This document shows, one piece after another, positions 43,181 to 54,610 of a stretch of 64,000 nt of DNA. Within the stretch, counting starts at the first letter, position 1. Every line of letters begins with the position of its first letter. The notes beneath the pieces were generated by a model, which searched no databases, was not told the origin of the DNA, and saw only the letters and a program-made list of their open reading frames with translations. Made by a program: the position numbers and the translations under genes. The DNA is from Periplaneta americana (lineage: Eukaryota > Arthropoda > Insecta > Blattodea > Blattidae), in the NCBI RefSeq assembly GCF_040183065.1, contig NC_091127.1, positions 106,486,334-106,550,333 on the forward strand, written 5' to 3'.

Positions 43181-44142
43181 TGGCGAAGTTAAGGCCATCA
43201 GGTCTTCTCTTCCAATTAGCCAGAAACAAAAGAAGCCGATACAATTTTACTAATATTTGAAGAACACTAATAAAAAAATTTATACAGTCATTACAAGCAC
43301 AAGTTGAGTAACATACTAAATAACAATTACAAAATAACATAAGGCTCGAAGTTACATTCAATGAATATGCAAGCGTTAAGTGAACCAGTTTTACAAATTA
43401 CAAGAATAACAAATTCAAAGTAAATTATAACTATATAACACTGAGGAAAATTACATCCTACACAAAAAGGAGAATTAAACATGAATTCTGGTCACGTGTT
43501 TAAAAAAAATTACTTTTAAAATGCAATATCGTTCGACAGTTCCTGAGGGAGCTGGGTATGGAGTTCCAGAAACGAATTGCTGATGCTGTGAAAGAGGAAG
43601 AATAGTGAGCTGTTTTATGGCAAGGCATAGATAATAAAGGATCATTTTTAGAACGAGTACCCAGGCTGTGATATGAGAACAAGAAATTAAAACGCACTGA
43701 GAGATAGTTAGGCGAGGAAGTATTGATGATGCGATATAGGAAAATTAGTGAATGGATGTATCTTCGGTCCTGTAATCTTATCCTTAGGAGCGTTTCAAGG
43801 GAAGTTGTAATGTGGTCGTATTTGCGGATGTTGCAAATGAAACGTATGCAGGCATTATGAACGCGCTAGAAATCTTTGGGCTAAGTTAGAATTTAAATGT
43901 AGAATGTCGCAGTAGTCAGAATGTGGCAGCACCAATGTTTATATAAGAATTCTTTTTAGTTGAAAGGGTAGAAACTTATTCAGGCTATATAAAGAATGAA
44001 GGATGGGGAAGATGGTCTTGCATGTGTGTGTGACTTGGACATTCCACTTGAGGCTCTCGTCCATGTACACACCTAGATATTTAACAGAGGAACTGAAAGG
44101 GATTATGGGATTATTCTACTTTCATAATTTCTTTTTTTTCTA
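43180..44142 (-). pseudogene. CR1/Jockey-like LINE, RT thumb to 3' tail, decayed
   Basis: Reading the minus strand from 44142: VKYLGVYMDESLKWNVQVTH, then CKTIFPILHSLYSLNKFLPF, then HSDYCDI, all in the RT thumb region. After decay, the last open part (43697-43500) gives LGTRSKNDPLLSMPCHKTAH, SSSFTASAIRFWNSIPSSLR, the usual tail of CR1/Jockey-type RT proteins. A 3' untranslated segment leads to TTAACTTCGCCAG and the AAT tail. The catalytic RT core and endonuclease are absent and several stops occur. Clade assignment between CR1 and Jockey is uncertain. Confidence 0.78.
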
Positions 44143-44586
44143 AATTGAAAATGAGTGAATAGCGTTTTTATAAATATATAATAAGACTCGAAATGTTTCT
44201 CGAAATCGGGAAACTTTAGATGTTCGACGGGAAAATTCCTTTACAAAACTTGACAATACTGGTTCAATCGCATTGTTCGTAATGAATAACCAATTTTGTT
44301 CTCGAATGGTATTGTCGATTAATGGAATAGACCAGGGATCAGCAAAAATGTAATCGTGATCACTAACAATAGTGACGTCGCAGGGGCAGCGCAGCAAACT
44401 GTCTTTGCTTCACCCCCTCCCTTCCGTCCAACTCCTCTACAACGCCAGTACACAAACATCTATCAGTGGCGGGTTACCTGCTTAGATTTAGATTGCTTCT
44501 TTCTCAAAACCAACGTTTGTTCGGGAACATGTGTCTAAGGAAGAATTGGGGGAACAGTATTTTTTGTGCACATGGTGACAATGTAG

Positions 44587-47500
44587 CCATGTAATGTGGG
44601 TCCCTATCACCACGGCATGGCGCGTCCTCAGGTTGCGGATAGAGGAGACGGCCTCCAGATATGGAGGGTAGCTGCGAATATATTGAATAAGCAGTCGTGG
44701 ACAGCCGATAAGGGGTGTTCCTCCAGCTTGGGGGTTGGGCGAAGGGCTAACAACCCATCACCGTAAAAAACAGCTTGTTACGTATCCCTATAATAAGCCT
44801 CGGAATAGGACTGATTCTCTGGCACGACCACAGCAAAGAAATAAGGTTTTGAGATTTGGCACTTGGAACGTAACTAGTCTTTATAGAACAGGAGGGGTAA
44901 CATTAGTAGCAAAAGAACTAGCTAGATATAGAATAGACTTCGTAGGAGTACAAGAGGTTAGGTTAGATGGGAATGGCATATCACAAATAGGAGATTACTT
45001 GTTGTATTATGGGGAAGGAAACAATAATCACCAATTAGGAACAGGATTCTTTGTTCATAAAAGAATAAAATCAGAAGTAAAAAAGGTCGAATTTATCAGT
45101 GACAGGTTATCATATTTAGTACTTAAGGGTAGATGGTGCGACATCATAGTTATAAATGCTCACGCCCCTACAGAAGAGAAAGACGACCATATAAAGAATA
45201 GCTTCTATGAGGAATTGGAACATACTTTTGATCAGTTCCCTAGATATCACATGAAAATTTTATTGGGGGATTTCAATGCTAAAGTAGGACGGGAGGATAT
45301 TTTTAGACCAACTATTGGAAAAGAGAGCCTACACGCAATTAGTAGTGACAATGGAGTTAGATTAGTCAACTTTGCCACATCAAAAAATTTAATTGTCAAA
45401 AGTACAACATTCCCCCATAAGGATATACATAAATATACTTGGACTTCTCCAGATGGATTGACACACAACCAAATAGATCACATCTTGATAGATAAACGGA
45501 GACATACTAGTATAGTAGATATTCGAACTTTCAGGGGTGCAGACTGTAATTCTGACCATTATTTGGTGATTGGAGAATTAAGAGAAAGATTATCAGTAGC
45601 CAAGCGAGTAGAGCAGCAAGTTAATATTACTAAATTCAATATTTTGAAATTAAAGGACGAGGAAGCTAAGCAAAATTATCAGGTCGAAATTTCGAATAGG
45701 TTTGCCACTTTAGAAAGTTCCGACGAAGTTGAGAAAGAATTAGATGTTAATAGCGTGTGGGAAAATATCAGAGATAGTATCAAAATTGCAGCTGAGCAGA
45801 GCATAGGTTATTATGAAACTAAGAAAAAGAAACCGTGGTTTGATGAAGATTGTTGCATGGTAGTAGAAAGAAGGAAACAGGCAAAATTGAAATTCTTACA
45901 GGATCCAGTTGAGGAGAAGAGAGATAATTATTTCAATGAAAGACGGGAAGCAAGTCGTACACTTAGGAATAAAAAGAGAGGTTACTTGAAGGAAAAACTG
46001 AATGAGGTAGAAACAAATAGTAAGAATAAAAACATTCGAGATTTATATAAGGGTATAAAGGAATTTAAGAACGGATATTAGCCAAGGGTAAACGTGATCA
46101 AGGATGAGAATGGTGACTTGCTTGCAGACTCTCCATCAATCCTAAACAGATGGAAAAACTATTTTGCGCAACTACTAAATGTACATAGGCCAAATAGAAA
46201 TGATCGGGACGAAATTGAAATACAAACTGCTGAGCCATTTATACCCGAACCCACACTTTCAGAAGTCGAAATTGCGATAGAAAATCTGAAAAGGTACAAG
46301 TCTCCAGGTATCGATCAAATTCCAGCAGAATTAATACAAGAGGGTGGAAGTGCATTATATAGCGAAATTTATAAACTTGTACTTGCTATTTGGGAAAAGG
46401 AAATTGTACCAGAACAATGGAAGGAGTCCATAATTGTGCCTATTTTTAAAAAGGGGGACAAAACCAACTGTGGTAACTTTCGAGGAATATCACTTTTGTT
46501 GACGTCGTACAAAATTTTGTCCAATATTCTTTTGAGAAGATTAACTCCGTACGTAGATGAAATTATTGGGGATCATCAGTGCGGTTTTCGGCGTAATAGA
46601 TCGACTATTGATCAGATTTTTTGTATTCGACAGATAATGGAGAAAAAATGGGAGTATAAGGGTACAGTACATCAGTTATTCATAGATTTCAAAAAGGCAT
46701 ATGACTCGGTTAAGAGGGAAGTATTATATGATATTCTTATTGAATTTGGTATTCCCAAGAAACTAGTTCGATTAATTAAAATGTGTCTCAGTGAAACATG
46801 CAGCAGAGTCCGTATAGGTCAGTTTCTATCTGATGCTTTTCCAATTCACTGCGGGCTAAAGCAGGGAGATGCACTATCACCTTTACTTTTTAACTTCGCG
46901 CTTGAATATGCTATTAGGAAAGTTCAGGATAACAGGCAGGGTTTGGAATTGAACGGGTTACATCAGCTTCTTGTCTATGCGGATGACGTGAATATGTTAG
47001 GAGAAAATACACAAACGATTAGGGAAAACACGGAAATTTTACTTGAAGCAAGTAGAGCGATCGGTTTGGAAGTAAATCCTGAAAAGACAAAGTATATGAT
47101 TATGTCTCGTGACCAGAATATTGTACGAAATGGAAATATAAAAATTGGAGATTTATCCTTCGAAGAGGTGGAAAAATTCAAATATCTTGGAGCAACAGTA
47201 ACAAATATAAATGACACTCGGGAGGAAATCAAACGCAGAATAAATATGGGAAATGCGTGTTATTATTCGGTTGAGAAGCTCTTATCATCCAGTCTGCTGT
47301 CCAAAAATCTGAAAGTTAGAATTTATAAAACAGTTATATTACCGGTTGTTCTGTATGGTTGTGAAACTTGGACTCTCACTCTGAGAGAGGAACATAGGTT
47401 CAGGGTGTTTGAGAATAAGGTGCTTAGGAAAATATTTGGGGCTAAGAGGGATGAAGTTACAGGAGAATGGAGAAAGTTACACAACACAGAACTGCACGCA

Positions 47501-47803
47501 TTGTATTCTTCACCTGACATAATTAGGAACATTAAATCCAGACGTTTGAGATGGGCAGGGCATGTAGCACGTATGGGCGAATCCAGAAATGCATATAGAG
47601 TGTTAGTTGGGAGACCGGAGGGAAAAAGACCTTTAGGGAGGCCGAGACGTAGATGGGAGGATAATATTAAAATGGATTTGAGGGAGGTGGGATATGATGA
47701 TAGAGACTGGATTAATCTTGCACAGGATAGGGACCGCTGGCGGGCTTATGTGAGGGCGGCAATGAACCTTCGGGTTCCTTAAAAGCCAATTGTAAGTAAG
47801 TAA
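44587..47803 (+). mobile_element. Full-length RTE-type non-LTR retrotransposon
   Basis: The exact 13-base duplication GGTGACAATGTAG bounds the element (44574-44586 and 47804-47816). The 3.2-kb length, a single endonuclease-plus-RT frame without a separate gag-like ORF1, and a short tandem 3' tail (GTAAGTAAGTAAG) match the RTE clade. A 148-base 5' leader precedes the frame. The intact duplication and near-open frame show a recent insertion. A truncated sister copy is at 9375-9946. Confidence 0.93.
44687..47782 (+). pseudogene. RTE-type endonuclease/reverse transcriptase, one in-frame stop
   Basis: A single frame runs from 44687 (after a stop at 44684) to the stop ending at 47782, interrupted only by TAG at 46079-46081 (GY-stop-PRV, one change from CAG). 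Endonuclease motifs: FGTWNVTSLYRTG, VGVQEVRLDG, INAHAPTEE, LLGDFNAKVGRED, QIDHILI and SDHYLVIG. RT motifs: [68 protein letters not shown] and FKYLGATV. The C-terminus has [13 protein letters not shown] and [20 protein letters not shown] plus a basic GRPRRRWED tail. All catalytic residues are intact. No ATG occurs before the endonuclease domain in this frame, so the natural start is unclear or lost. The product would bind and nick target DNA and copy its own RNA. Confidence 0.93.
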
Positions 47804-48673
47804 GGTGACAATGTAGACGCCTCTAGTGTTCTATTGCAATAGGCACCTATAAATCAAACATAGAGCGACATTACGACACATGTCATAAGATTATCACGAA
47901 ATCACAGGTAAGCATGAACATATCCTAAACGTAAATTAGATAGCCCTGTATAGTAGAATATAAGGATGAAAATAATTTCTTTTTCGTACAGCTGGACGAG
48001 GCGAAGCAATTAAAACATTTTAAAAAATCTAAATTCAAATAATAGTTACGTTACCTACTAAAATATTATGAAACAAGATATGAGTAAAAAGGGAGCTCCA
48101 TGGAAGTTATGTTATTGCTTTGGAAATCTCAAAACCATCGAAGTGTTATAATGAAGGAGAGTTCATTAAAACATGTCAGAATAAAGTCCCGAATAATCTG
48201 GTGTTTTAACAGTATAAAATTATCTAAACGGACAATACAAATGAGGATAAGGGATGTTGAAAAACTAGCTGAACGAGAAATAAAATCAAAGATGAATCAA
48301 GCTGTGGTCTAATCTCTCGTTTTAAGTGAAAACACAGATATTTATACAGTAGAACTGGTAATGTTCACCCGCGGAGTTGCAAAGGATCTCTCGGTTTCAG
48401 AATATTTGCTCGATGTCATTGCACTTAAAGGAAATAGAAAAGGAAAAGAGTTGTTTCAAGTATGAAGAAAATATATAGAAGAAATGAATCTGAACATAAA
48501 GCGACTTGTATCTGTAGTAACAGGTGGGGTTTCAAATAAGATTTAAAAAGAGTCTACTAGGTGGACTAACGTGTTATTTTAGAGACCTGGAAATAAGTGC
48601 GGACATGAAATTTTTCCATTGTATAACACCAAACTGACTTAGATTTATTTAAAATGCTCTCCATGGAAAAATA

Positions 48674-49767
48674 TACAGGATGTAAGGGATATGTGTCATT
48701 ATTGTAACTGATGATTATTCATTCCATAAAGAAGAAAAATGTCCTTACAATTTTTTTTCTAATTGCAGCATTTAACTAATTATTAAAGTTTACAATATTA
48801 GACGTTTTGCAACGTTGCTGGATAGGGAAGCGTAGGTTTATAAGTACACAGTACAGCTCAAGCGGGTACAGATGCTCTGTTCTATTGCAGGAGCGGACCA
48901 TGATAATACTGTTATTTACATAAAACGAGAAGCAAATACAAATTTTCAATCTCATTAATAGAACTTTATGGTAAATTTATATTTTATGTAACAATATTGC
49001 TCCATTTTTATTGTATGTCTAAAAAATAAACAATAATGGGTTCCTGCACAAAATCACACGAAATTTTTTCTAATGCAAAATTTTAATCTCTCCCGCTTCT
49101 GTAAAGGAGTATCGTTTTGAAATAAATTTCCGGTTGTGTGATTTTCGAAACGGGGTAAATGACTCCTAGTTTCTTAAAATCGTTGAGAAACTGCTACAAA
49201 AGTTCGCCGATTAGGTAAACTTTTTTGAGGAAAACGTTGACGGCACATCTTTTTTGTCTCACTTGAATTACGACGACTTTCTCCATAAATTAATAACATA
49301 TGATATTCCTAAACTGTGAATGAAGTTGTTTATCGAATACCCTGTACTGAACTGTTATCCGCTCGCCATTAGAGCTATGGACAAGGAGCTTGAACTCAGC
49401 TGACTCGTACTTACGTCTGTGCAGAGTACTGCCAGTACTGCCTGCTGAACACGTTGTCACGTCTCTCACGCCAGAATATTACCAAATTTAAACATGCATT
49501 TTTATTTAATTTCACGAAAACGTTATAGTACACATAAATATTTATTTAAACTAATATTAACTATTTCCTAGATATACCTACTCATGTAATTGTTTTCATA
49601 ATTTTACTAACGATGTAAGCAGTATAACGCAAATAAAATAAGGAAAGGAATTTTTTTCCGGGAAAACTATCAAGTTTTAACCCTATGTTGTATGGACATT
49701 TTTTGATCCTGTAGACCGTCCCCGACGACTGTGAAAAGGACGGCACTTATACCCCTTACATCCTGTA
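48674..49767. mobile_element. TA-flanked TIR element, 1.1 kb, non-coding
   Basis: The termini TACAGGATGTAAGGGATATG (48674) and inverse TACAGGATGTAAGGGGTATA (ending 49767) are flanked by TA (48672-48673, 49768-49769). The interior has no recognisable transposase. Confidence 0.8.
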
Positions 49768-49769
49768 TA

Positions 49770-51074
49770 CATATAGCCTAGTCCTATCTTAGTTCGCCTG
49801 CCGCTACCATACATAGCTGCTACGTTTGACTCTACATTCAGTAGACCTATATTTTCGAACAGTGGTTTTCTGAATAAATACTTGTAAAATGTAAACAAAT
49901 ATCGTGACTATCAGACGAAAATTTATGAGTTGTATTAAGAGTGACAAATTGTGACGTATTTTCTTAGGTTGTTGTGGCACGGTAGAAATAATATTTCCAA
50001 CTATAAATCATTATTTTGTAGTCTACTTCAGATGATTGGGTTTGAGAGTCTGCTACTGGGATCTGAACGGAGAATTCTATAATCCTCGATTCATATTACA
50101 TCCTATGTATTGCGGCTTGCGTTCAGTGATGTCATCGTGAATACAAATTTGCCGATGGCTGGAATAGACTGTGTGTGGACTGTAGGTAATGATTGTGTGA
50201 TATTGCTGTGGCCAATAAATTTTGTTTACATCTTGTGTATGAGTATGGACGATAATTCTGATGTTGCAGGTAGATTTTACAGAACTGTTCCGCCTTTTGT
50301 GTCTTCAAACGCGGAAAATACATTCGACAATACAATAAATTTGTCGTGTGTTTAAGATTCTCGGTTTTGAGCTTCCATTACTGCATTAGTGCTCTCTTGC
50401 GATTGGCTCATTTCTTCAGTTTAGATGTAAACTGAACATGAAATCTTGGAGCTCTGAAGCTTCAAAGTTTGCGCTAGTTTATTTACGTCTACATAAACAT
50501 ATCGTGAATAGTTGCATTTGATAGCGACATTTCTAGCATTATGTCTACGCTAGTTTACATTGTGAATTAGGTCTTATTGTTACTTTCGTTAAGTTTGCAA
50601 TAATATTGTTTTAAATTGTTTATTTTATATTGTCAAGTGTTTAATTATCATACTGTATACAGTACTTTTATTTATTTAGCGACGGATATGCTTATTGAAA
50701 TAGTACTCCTACTACATATTAAAATACGAGTATTTGTGTCTACTTGGGTCTGTTACATTTGCTGTGTACCTATTCGCCTCTCATCCAAGCGGTCCGTGTT
50801 TCGATTTGCGGCGTACGCATTGGAAGATATTTATCTTCCGCCCACACGACTTTGTGTTGGTTGGTTTCTTATGTTCTTCTGAGTTGTCCCAGCGGTGATA
50901 CAGTGCCATGCTAACCACAGGATTAGCAAATAAAACATGATGAAGAAAGAGAGAGTGAAAGAATGTGGAAGACTTCATGCTATTCATCCAAATATCAAGG
51001 AGCACAATTACATTACCAGACAATGAATAATAAAACATATTAAATTATGTTTAATTTATTTACAGTTTTCCAAC
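49770..51074. other. No gene recognised
   Basis: Open stretches of 67-88 codons at 50110-50355 and 50616-50882 have no recognised motifs. No repeat ends seen. Confidence 0.4.
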
Positions 51075-51078
51075 TTAA

Positions 51079-51837
51079 GGGGTTAGGTACAGCTTACAGC
51101 AGTGGAAGTTTTCGAAATATTCAACATTTTTTTCTTCCATTACTGCACCTTGTACAATAATGAAAATTGGTAAGTACTATGTGTAAAACACAGTCCTTCT
51201 GCTATATGAAAAAATATTTTTACGATTTTAAAAAACTATTTATATATTTTAAAATTGAAACTGGTGGCAGTTTACTGTGCAGTGATGAAGCGTTTCCCTC
51301 ATAACTCATAAACTTTTTAATTTTTTCATGTTCTCTCTCTTTTATTTTATTGCTGAAACTCAGGTTTTTTCATGTTCTCTCTCTTTTATTTTATTGCTGA
51401 AACTCATGTTTACAATATCATGCTCTTGCAACTACATTCCTTAATAAATATTTTTTTTTATTTTGTGTTAGAAGAAAATACTGATATTTGACCGTTTTTT
51501 AAATGAGTTTATTTTTTATCAGACAATCTATCAAAGTTAGAGAAGTGATCTTGCATCATATTGTAGATGTGACATGCATAAGTACACACAAAAGATTTCA
51601 TCACAAAATGTTGGATAGTTTTTGAGTTATGTGGGAAACACTTCATCACTGCACAATGAACTGAATTTTGAAAAAAAAAAATGTAAATATTTTTTTTAAT
51701 CATGAAGATACTTTCTTCATATAGCAGGACAGTTTTTTACACATACTAATTTTCATTATTATACAAAATACAGTAATGGAAGAAAAAATATATTGAATAT
51801 TTCCAAAATGTTACTGCTGTAATCTGTACCTAACCCC
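51079..51837. mobile_element. Palindromic TTAA-flanked element (Kolobok- or piggyBac-type MITE)
   Basis: TTAA (51075-51078, 51838-51841) flanks the ends GGGGTTAGGTACAG and its inverse. Inverted arms of about 240 bases (51079-51320 and 51612-51837) nearly meet in the middle (GTGCAGTGATGAAG near 51283 against its inverse near 51640). A 50-base segment near 51320-51405 (CATGTTCTCTCTCTTTTATT) is duplicated in tandem in the spacer. No coding capacity. Confidence 0.87.
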
Positions 51838-51841
51838 TTAA

Positions 51842-52676
51842 GTCTCTGTCTCTCTATATTGAATTTCGGTAGAGAAAATATCGTTTATCTTGTATTATAA
51901 TACTACAACACTTTTTTATTTTAACGATCTTTATTTATATTTGTCTCCTTTAATCGACCTTGCATGGAGTATTCCGTCGATTTCTCAGTGTACCACAAGT
52001 TTAGATTCGTTGATGTAAGACTTGAATGTTCAAGATCTTGTGAAACTTTAGTAAAATAATTATTAACTTTAATAGTAACGGGTTGACATAGGAAATAATA
52101 ATCGATTATACACTGCCGAGCAGAAAAACGCAACACTTGAATAAATTTGAAATATCAAACCATAATACAAATTATAACATTACTATGTGCTTCTATGGAT
52201 CTGTTTGTGTTAAGCAAGTGTTAATTCATATTTTGGGAAGGAAAGTATACGCATTGGGTGGTTTGTGACAATCTGTATAACTTCTCATATCCTCGCATTG
52301 TAGCTCTTTCACTAAATTCTGATGGATAGCTCTCGTACGACGTTTTGCAACCCACGGTTTAACCCACAGGCGTTTCTTTTTTAGTAAAATGCTTACTTAA
52401 TAATTGAACTAATTGTAGCTAAACAAGCATAATACTGTTCTTCATTCATGGTGTTATAAACTTAACGCGTAAATAATAGTATCAACAAATCCTCGGAACA
52501 CGTGTTAACTGTTGTGAAAGAAGTGTTAGGTGAGCTTTTATTTCTAATTTTAGGTTATCTTTGATAAAAGATTGTATGTAGTGTAATATACCCCAAATCC
52601 TATCTTTTATCAAAGATCTTTGATAAAATATTTTATCATAATGTTTGTCAAAGACTTTGATAGTGTAATAGCAGCC
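51842..52676. other. No gene; small TTTATCAAAGAT hairpin near 52560-52640
   Basis: The motif TCTTTGATAAAA and its inverse occur three times (about 52557, 52600, 52616), forming a short imperfect hairpin just left of the Harbinger-type element. Confidence 0.45.
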
Positions 52677-52679
52677 TTA

Positions 52680-54152
52680 TGCCCGGTTTCTGGTACACCT
52701 CAGTTAACTCTCAGTTACTTAACTGCTCTTATAAATTTAACTGCACTGATAATTTTCATGAGTTTCCGGAAAGTTGAATGTAGATTTATCAGCGCTTGTA
52801 ACTGACAGTTGAGGTAACTTCAAGTTCAGTATCTATTGTCAATAGATGTCTCCACTAGTATTTTGTTAGTGATTTTTTAGTTATTTATAGTTACTTTTGT
52901 TTGAAGAAGTTTTCAGCAGTAATATGGCTGATAGGTACACAGTGAACTCTGTACAAGTAGGTGCAAGGCTTTTTAATTAAAGAACCGTGTGATAAATGGC
53001 AGTGTACATGTACACTTTCACCTCAATCGTAATATGATTAAAAATCAATAATTGTTGGTATTTGGCGTGTTCATCGAGGTAAATAATACTAGTGAAGAGA
53101 GGGCTAAATGTAACTTCTGCTTCAAAACTGCAACCATATTCACCTGTGTGGCTATGGCAGCCATACTGATAAACATGTCAAAATATTTTACATTCGTCCA
53201 TATGAATGCTTTCATGTATTCAAATCGACTTTTCAGAGACCGAAATACTATTGGCATTGGTAGAACATCCAAGAATAAAATATTCCTTGACTGACGACAT
53301 AGAATCTTTAGTTGATGAAAATTAAACTTGAGATGTTCAAAATCGTGTTTACAAACACACATTATTATTCTAATATATCATAGAAAGTAAAACATTTACC
53401 GTAAGGTACATAAATAGAACGCCAAATTTTTAAAATTATGCAGATAATATAATAAATTAATTTTATGCTCAACCATGCCGAAATGTAGTAATTATACACC
53501 TGGAAGCAACCCTTTAATGGACCTCATTAAAGTACACCTATTCATTAAAGTTCAGGTGTTCCACCAATCAGAAAATACCATTGTAGCAATATGAAAGCGC
53601 AAGTATCGATTATTCTCAGATATGCAATCGAAAGACAACTAGCGCGAGATTAGACAAAGTAAAACTGGCGGACACTAGTGATAACGAGCTGCAACGTACA
53701 CCGCCGGAAATTTCGGCAAAAGCACTCGATGTGACTAATAACTTATTAACTTATGGTCGAGCATAAAAAGTCGTATGAAACTTGACTATAATGGTAATTA
53801 AGACGCTCGTATGAAAATTATGAAACTTGCTTGCGCTCGTTTCATAAACATGCTCACGTCTTAATTACTACCATTATAGGCTCGTTGCATAATGTACTAT
53901 ATTGTGATCTATATTATTATTTAATTATTATAGTTTACAAAACAGTAATGCAGTAGCGTCGCATGTCGTATCTGTTCGAATCAGTACTAACAGCCAGGTA
54001 ACTACAGGCCGAAGCACAGTTACCAGTTGAAGCACAGATAACTGTAAAGATGACGATAACTGTTGTTTTGGAAGCTCATTTTAAACATATAAGCACGTTA
54101 AATCATAAATAACTCTGTATGTACAGGTAACTGTCTTTTCAGAAACTGGGCA
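52680..54152 (+). mobile_element. PIF/Harbinger-type element with TTA duplication
   Basis: The ends TGCCCGGTTTCTGG (52680) and inverse TGCCCAGTTTCTGA (ending 54152) are flanked by TTA (52677-52679, 54153-54155). Multiple CAGTTAACT/CAGTTACC-like motifs lie near both ends. The open stretch at 53052-53294 reads YSNRLFRDRN near its end, which resembles the start of Harbinger transposases, but the rest does not, so coding remains doubtful. Another small TIR element lies inside. Confidence 0.78.
53462..53768. mobile_element. Small TIR element inside the Harbinger-type element
   Basis: TTTATGCTCAACCAT at 53462 and inverse TTTATGCTCGACCATAAG at the right end form its termini. Immediately to the right a further inverted pair (ACTATAATGGTAATTAAGAC near 53783, inverse near 53880) suggests an additional or longer palindromic unit. 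Confidence 0.6.
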
Positions 54153-54407
54153 TTAGTCTGAGATGATCCGTGTCTGTAGATTCGTATAATATTGTAACCA
54201 TCATGAAAGAAACTAACTCTCTTTCTGATAGCTCATTCTTTCCTCTCTCGTACAGCTCACATGCCAGGTCTCGCCTCCTAATACTTCAGTCTTGCGATGG
54301 TGACTAATATTTGCGGGCAAGAGCTATTTTATGTCCCCTGCGCGCGCGCGGAGCTCTTTTACCTGTAAACATTGCTAAAGGATGTACAGATCTTAGAACA
54401 CAGCGCA

Positions 54408-54610
54408 TCATGACGAAACGGAAGCGCTTAAAGCTTTCAAGGAAGAGTGGAAAATACAATATTTATGCTTCGAACATGGTGATGAAGTTCAGTGTTTGTT
54501 GTGTAAAAAAATATATATATAATTTGCAAAAACAGCAACATAAAACGGCATTATGAGACGCAACATGAAAAAAATATAGGCATTATTCAGGAGAAGAGAG
54601 AAATAATTCA
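54408..54610 (+). pseudogene. hAT/ZBED-type BED zinc-finger remnant
   Basis: The frame from 54411 reads FKEEWKIQYLCFEHGDEVQC and LLCKK, then, after a frameshift in an AT run, CKNSNIKRHYETQHEK. This is the W-x2-Y, C-x2-C, H-x4-H layout of the BED finger at the N-terminus of GTF2IRD2/ZBED-like hAT transposases. No catalytic domain follows and no terminal repeats were found. Confidence 0.68.

Larger units (their letters stand above)
44333..48545 (+). pseudogene. hAT element with ZBED/GTF2IRD2-like transposase, split by an RTE LINE
   Basis: A hAT-like left end CAGGGATCAGCAAAAATG starts at 44333. Just before the LINE, frames read LGEQYF and FCAHGDNV (the BED-finger region). Just after it (47818-47905) they read SNIERHYDTCHKI, the finger's histidine part, so the LINE sits inside the finger. 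Farther on (48060-48545) come YVIALEISKPSK, EGEFIKTC, ELVMFTRGVAKDLSVSEYLL, GNRKGKELF and LVSVVTGGVSNK. The last blocks correspond to the catalytic region of GTF2IRD2/ZBED-like hAT proteins. Stops and frameshifts are frequent. No right terminal repeat or 8-bp duplication was identified. Confidence 0.75.

Noticed and set aside
42975..43361. 128-codon polyisoleucine frame on the minus strand and its plus-strand counterpart
   Set aside because: Created by the ATT/AAT repeats; no coding sequence beyond the repeat.
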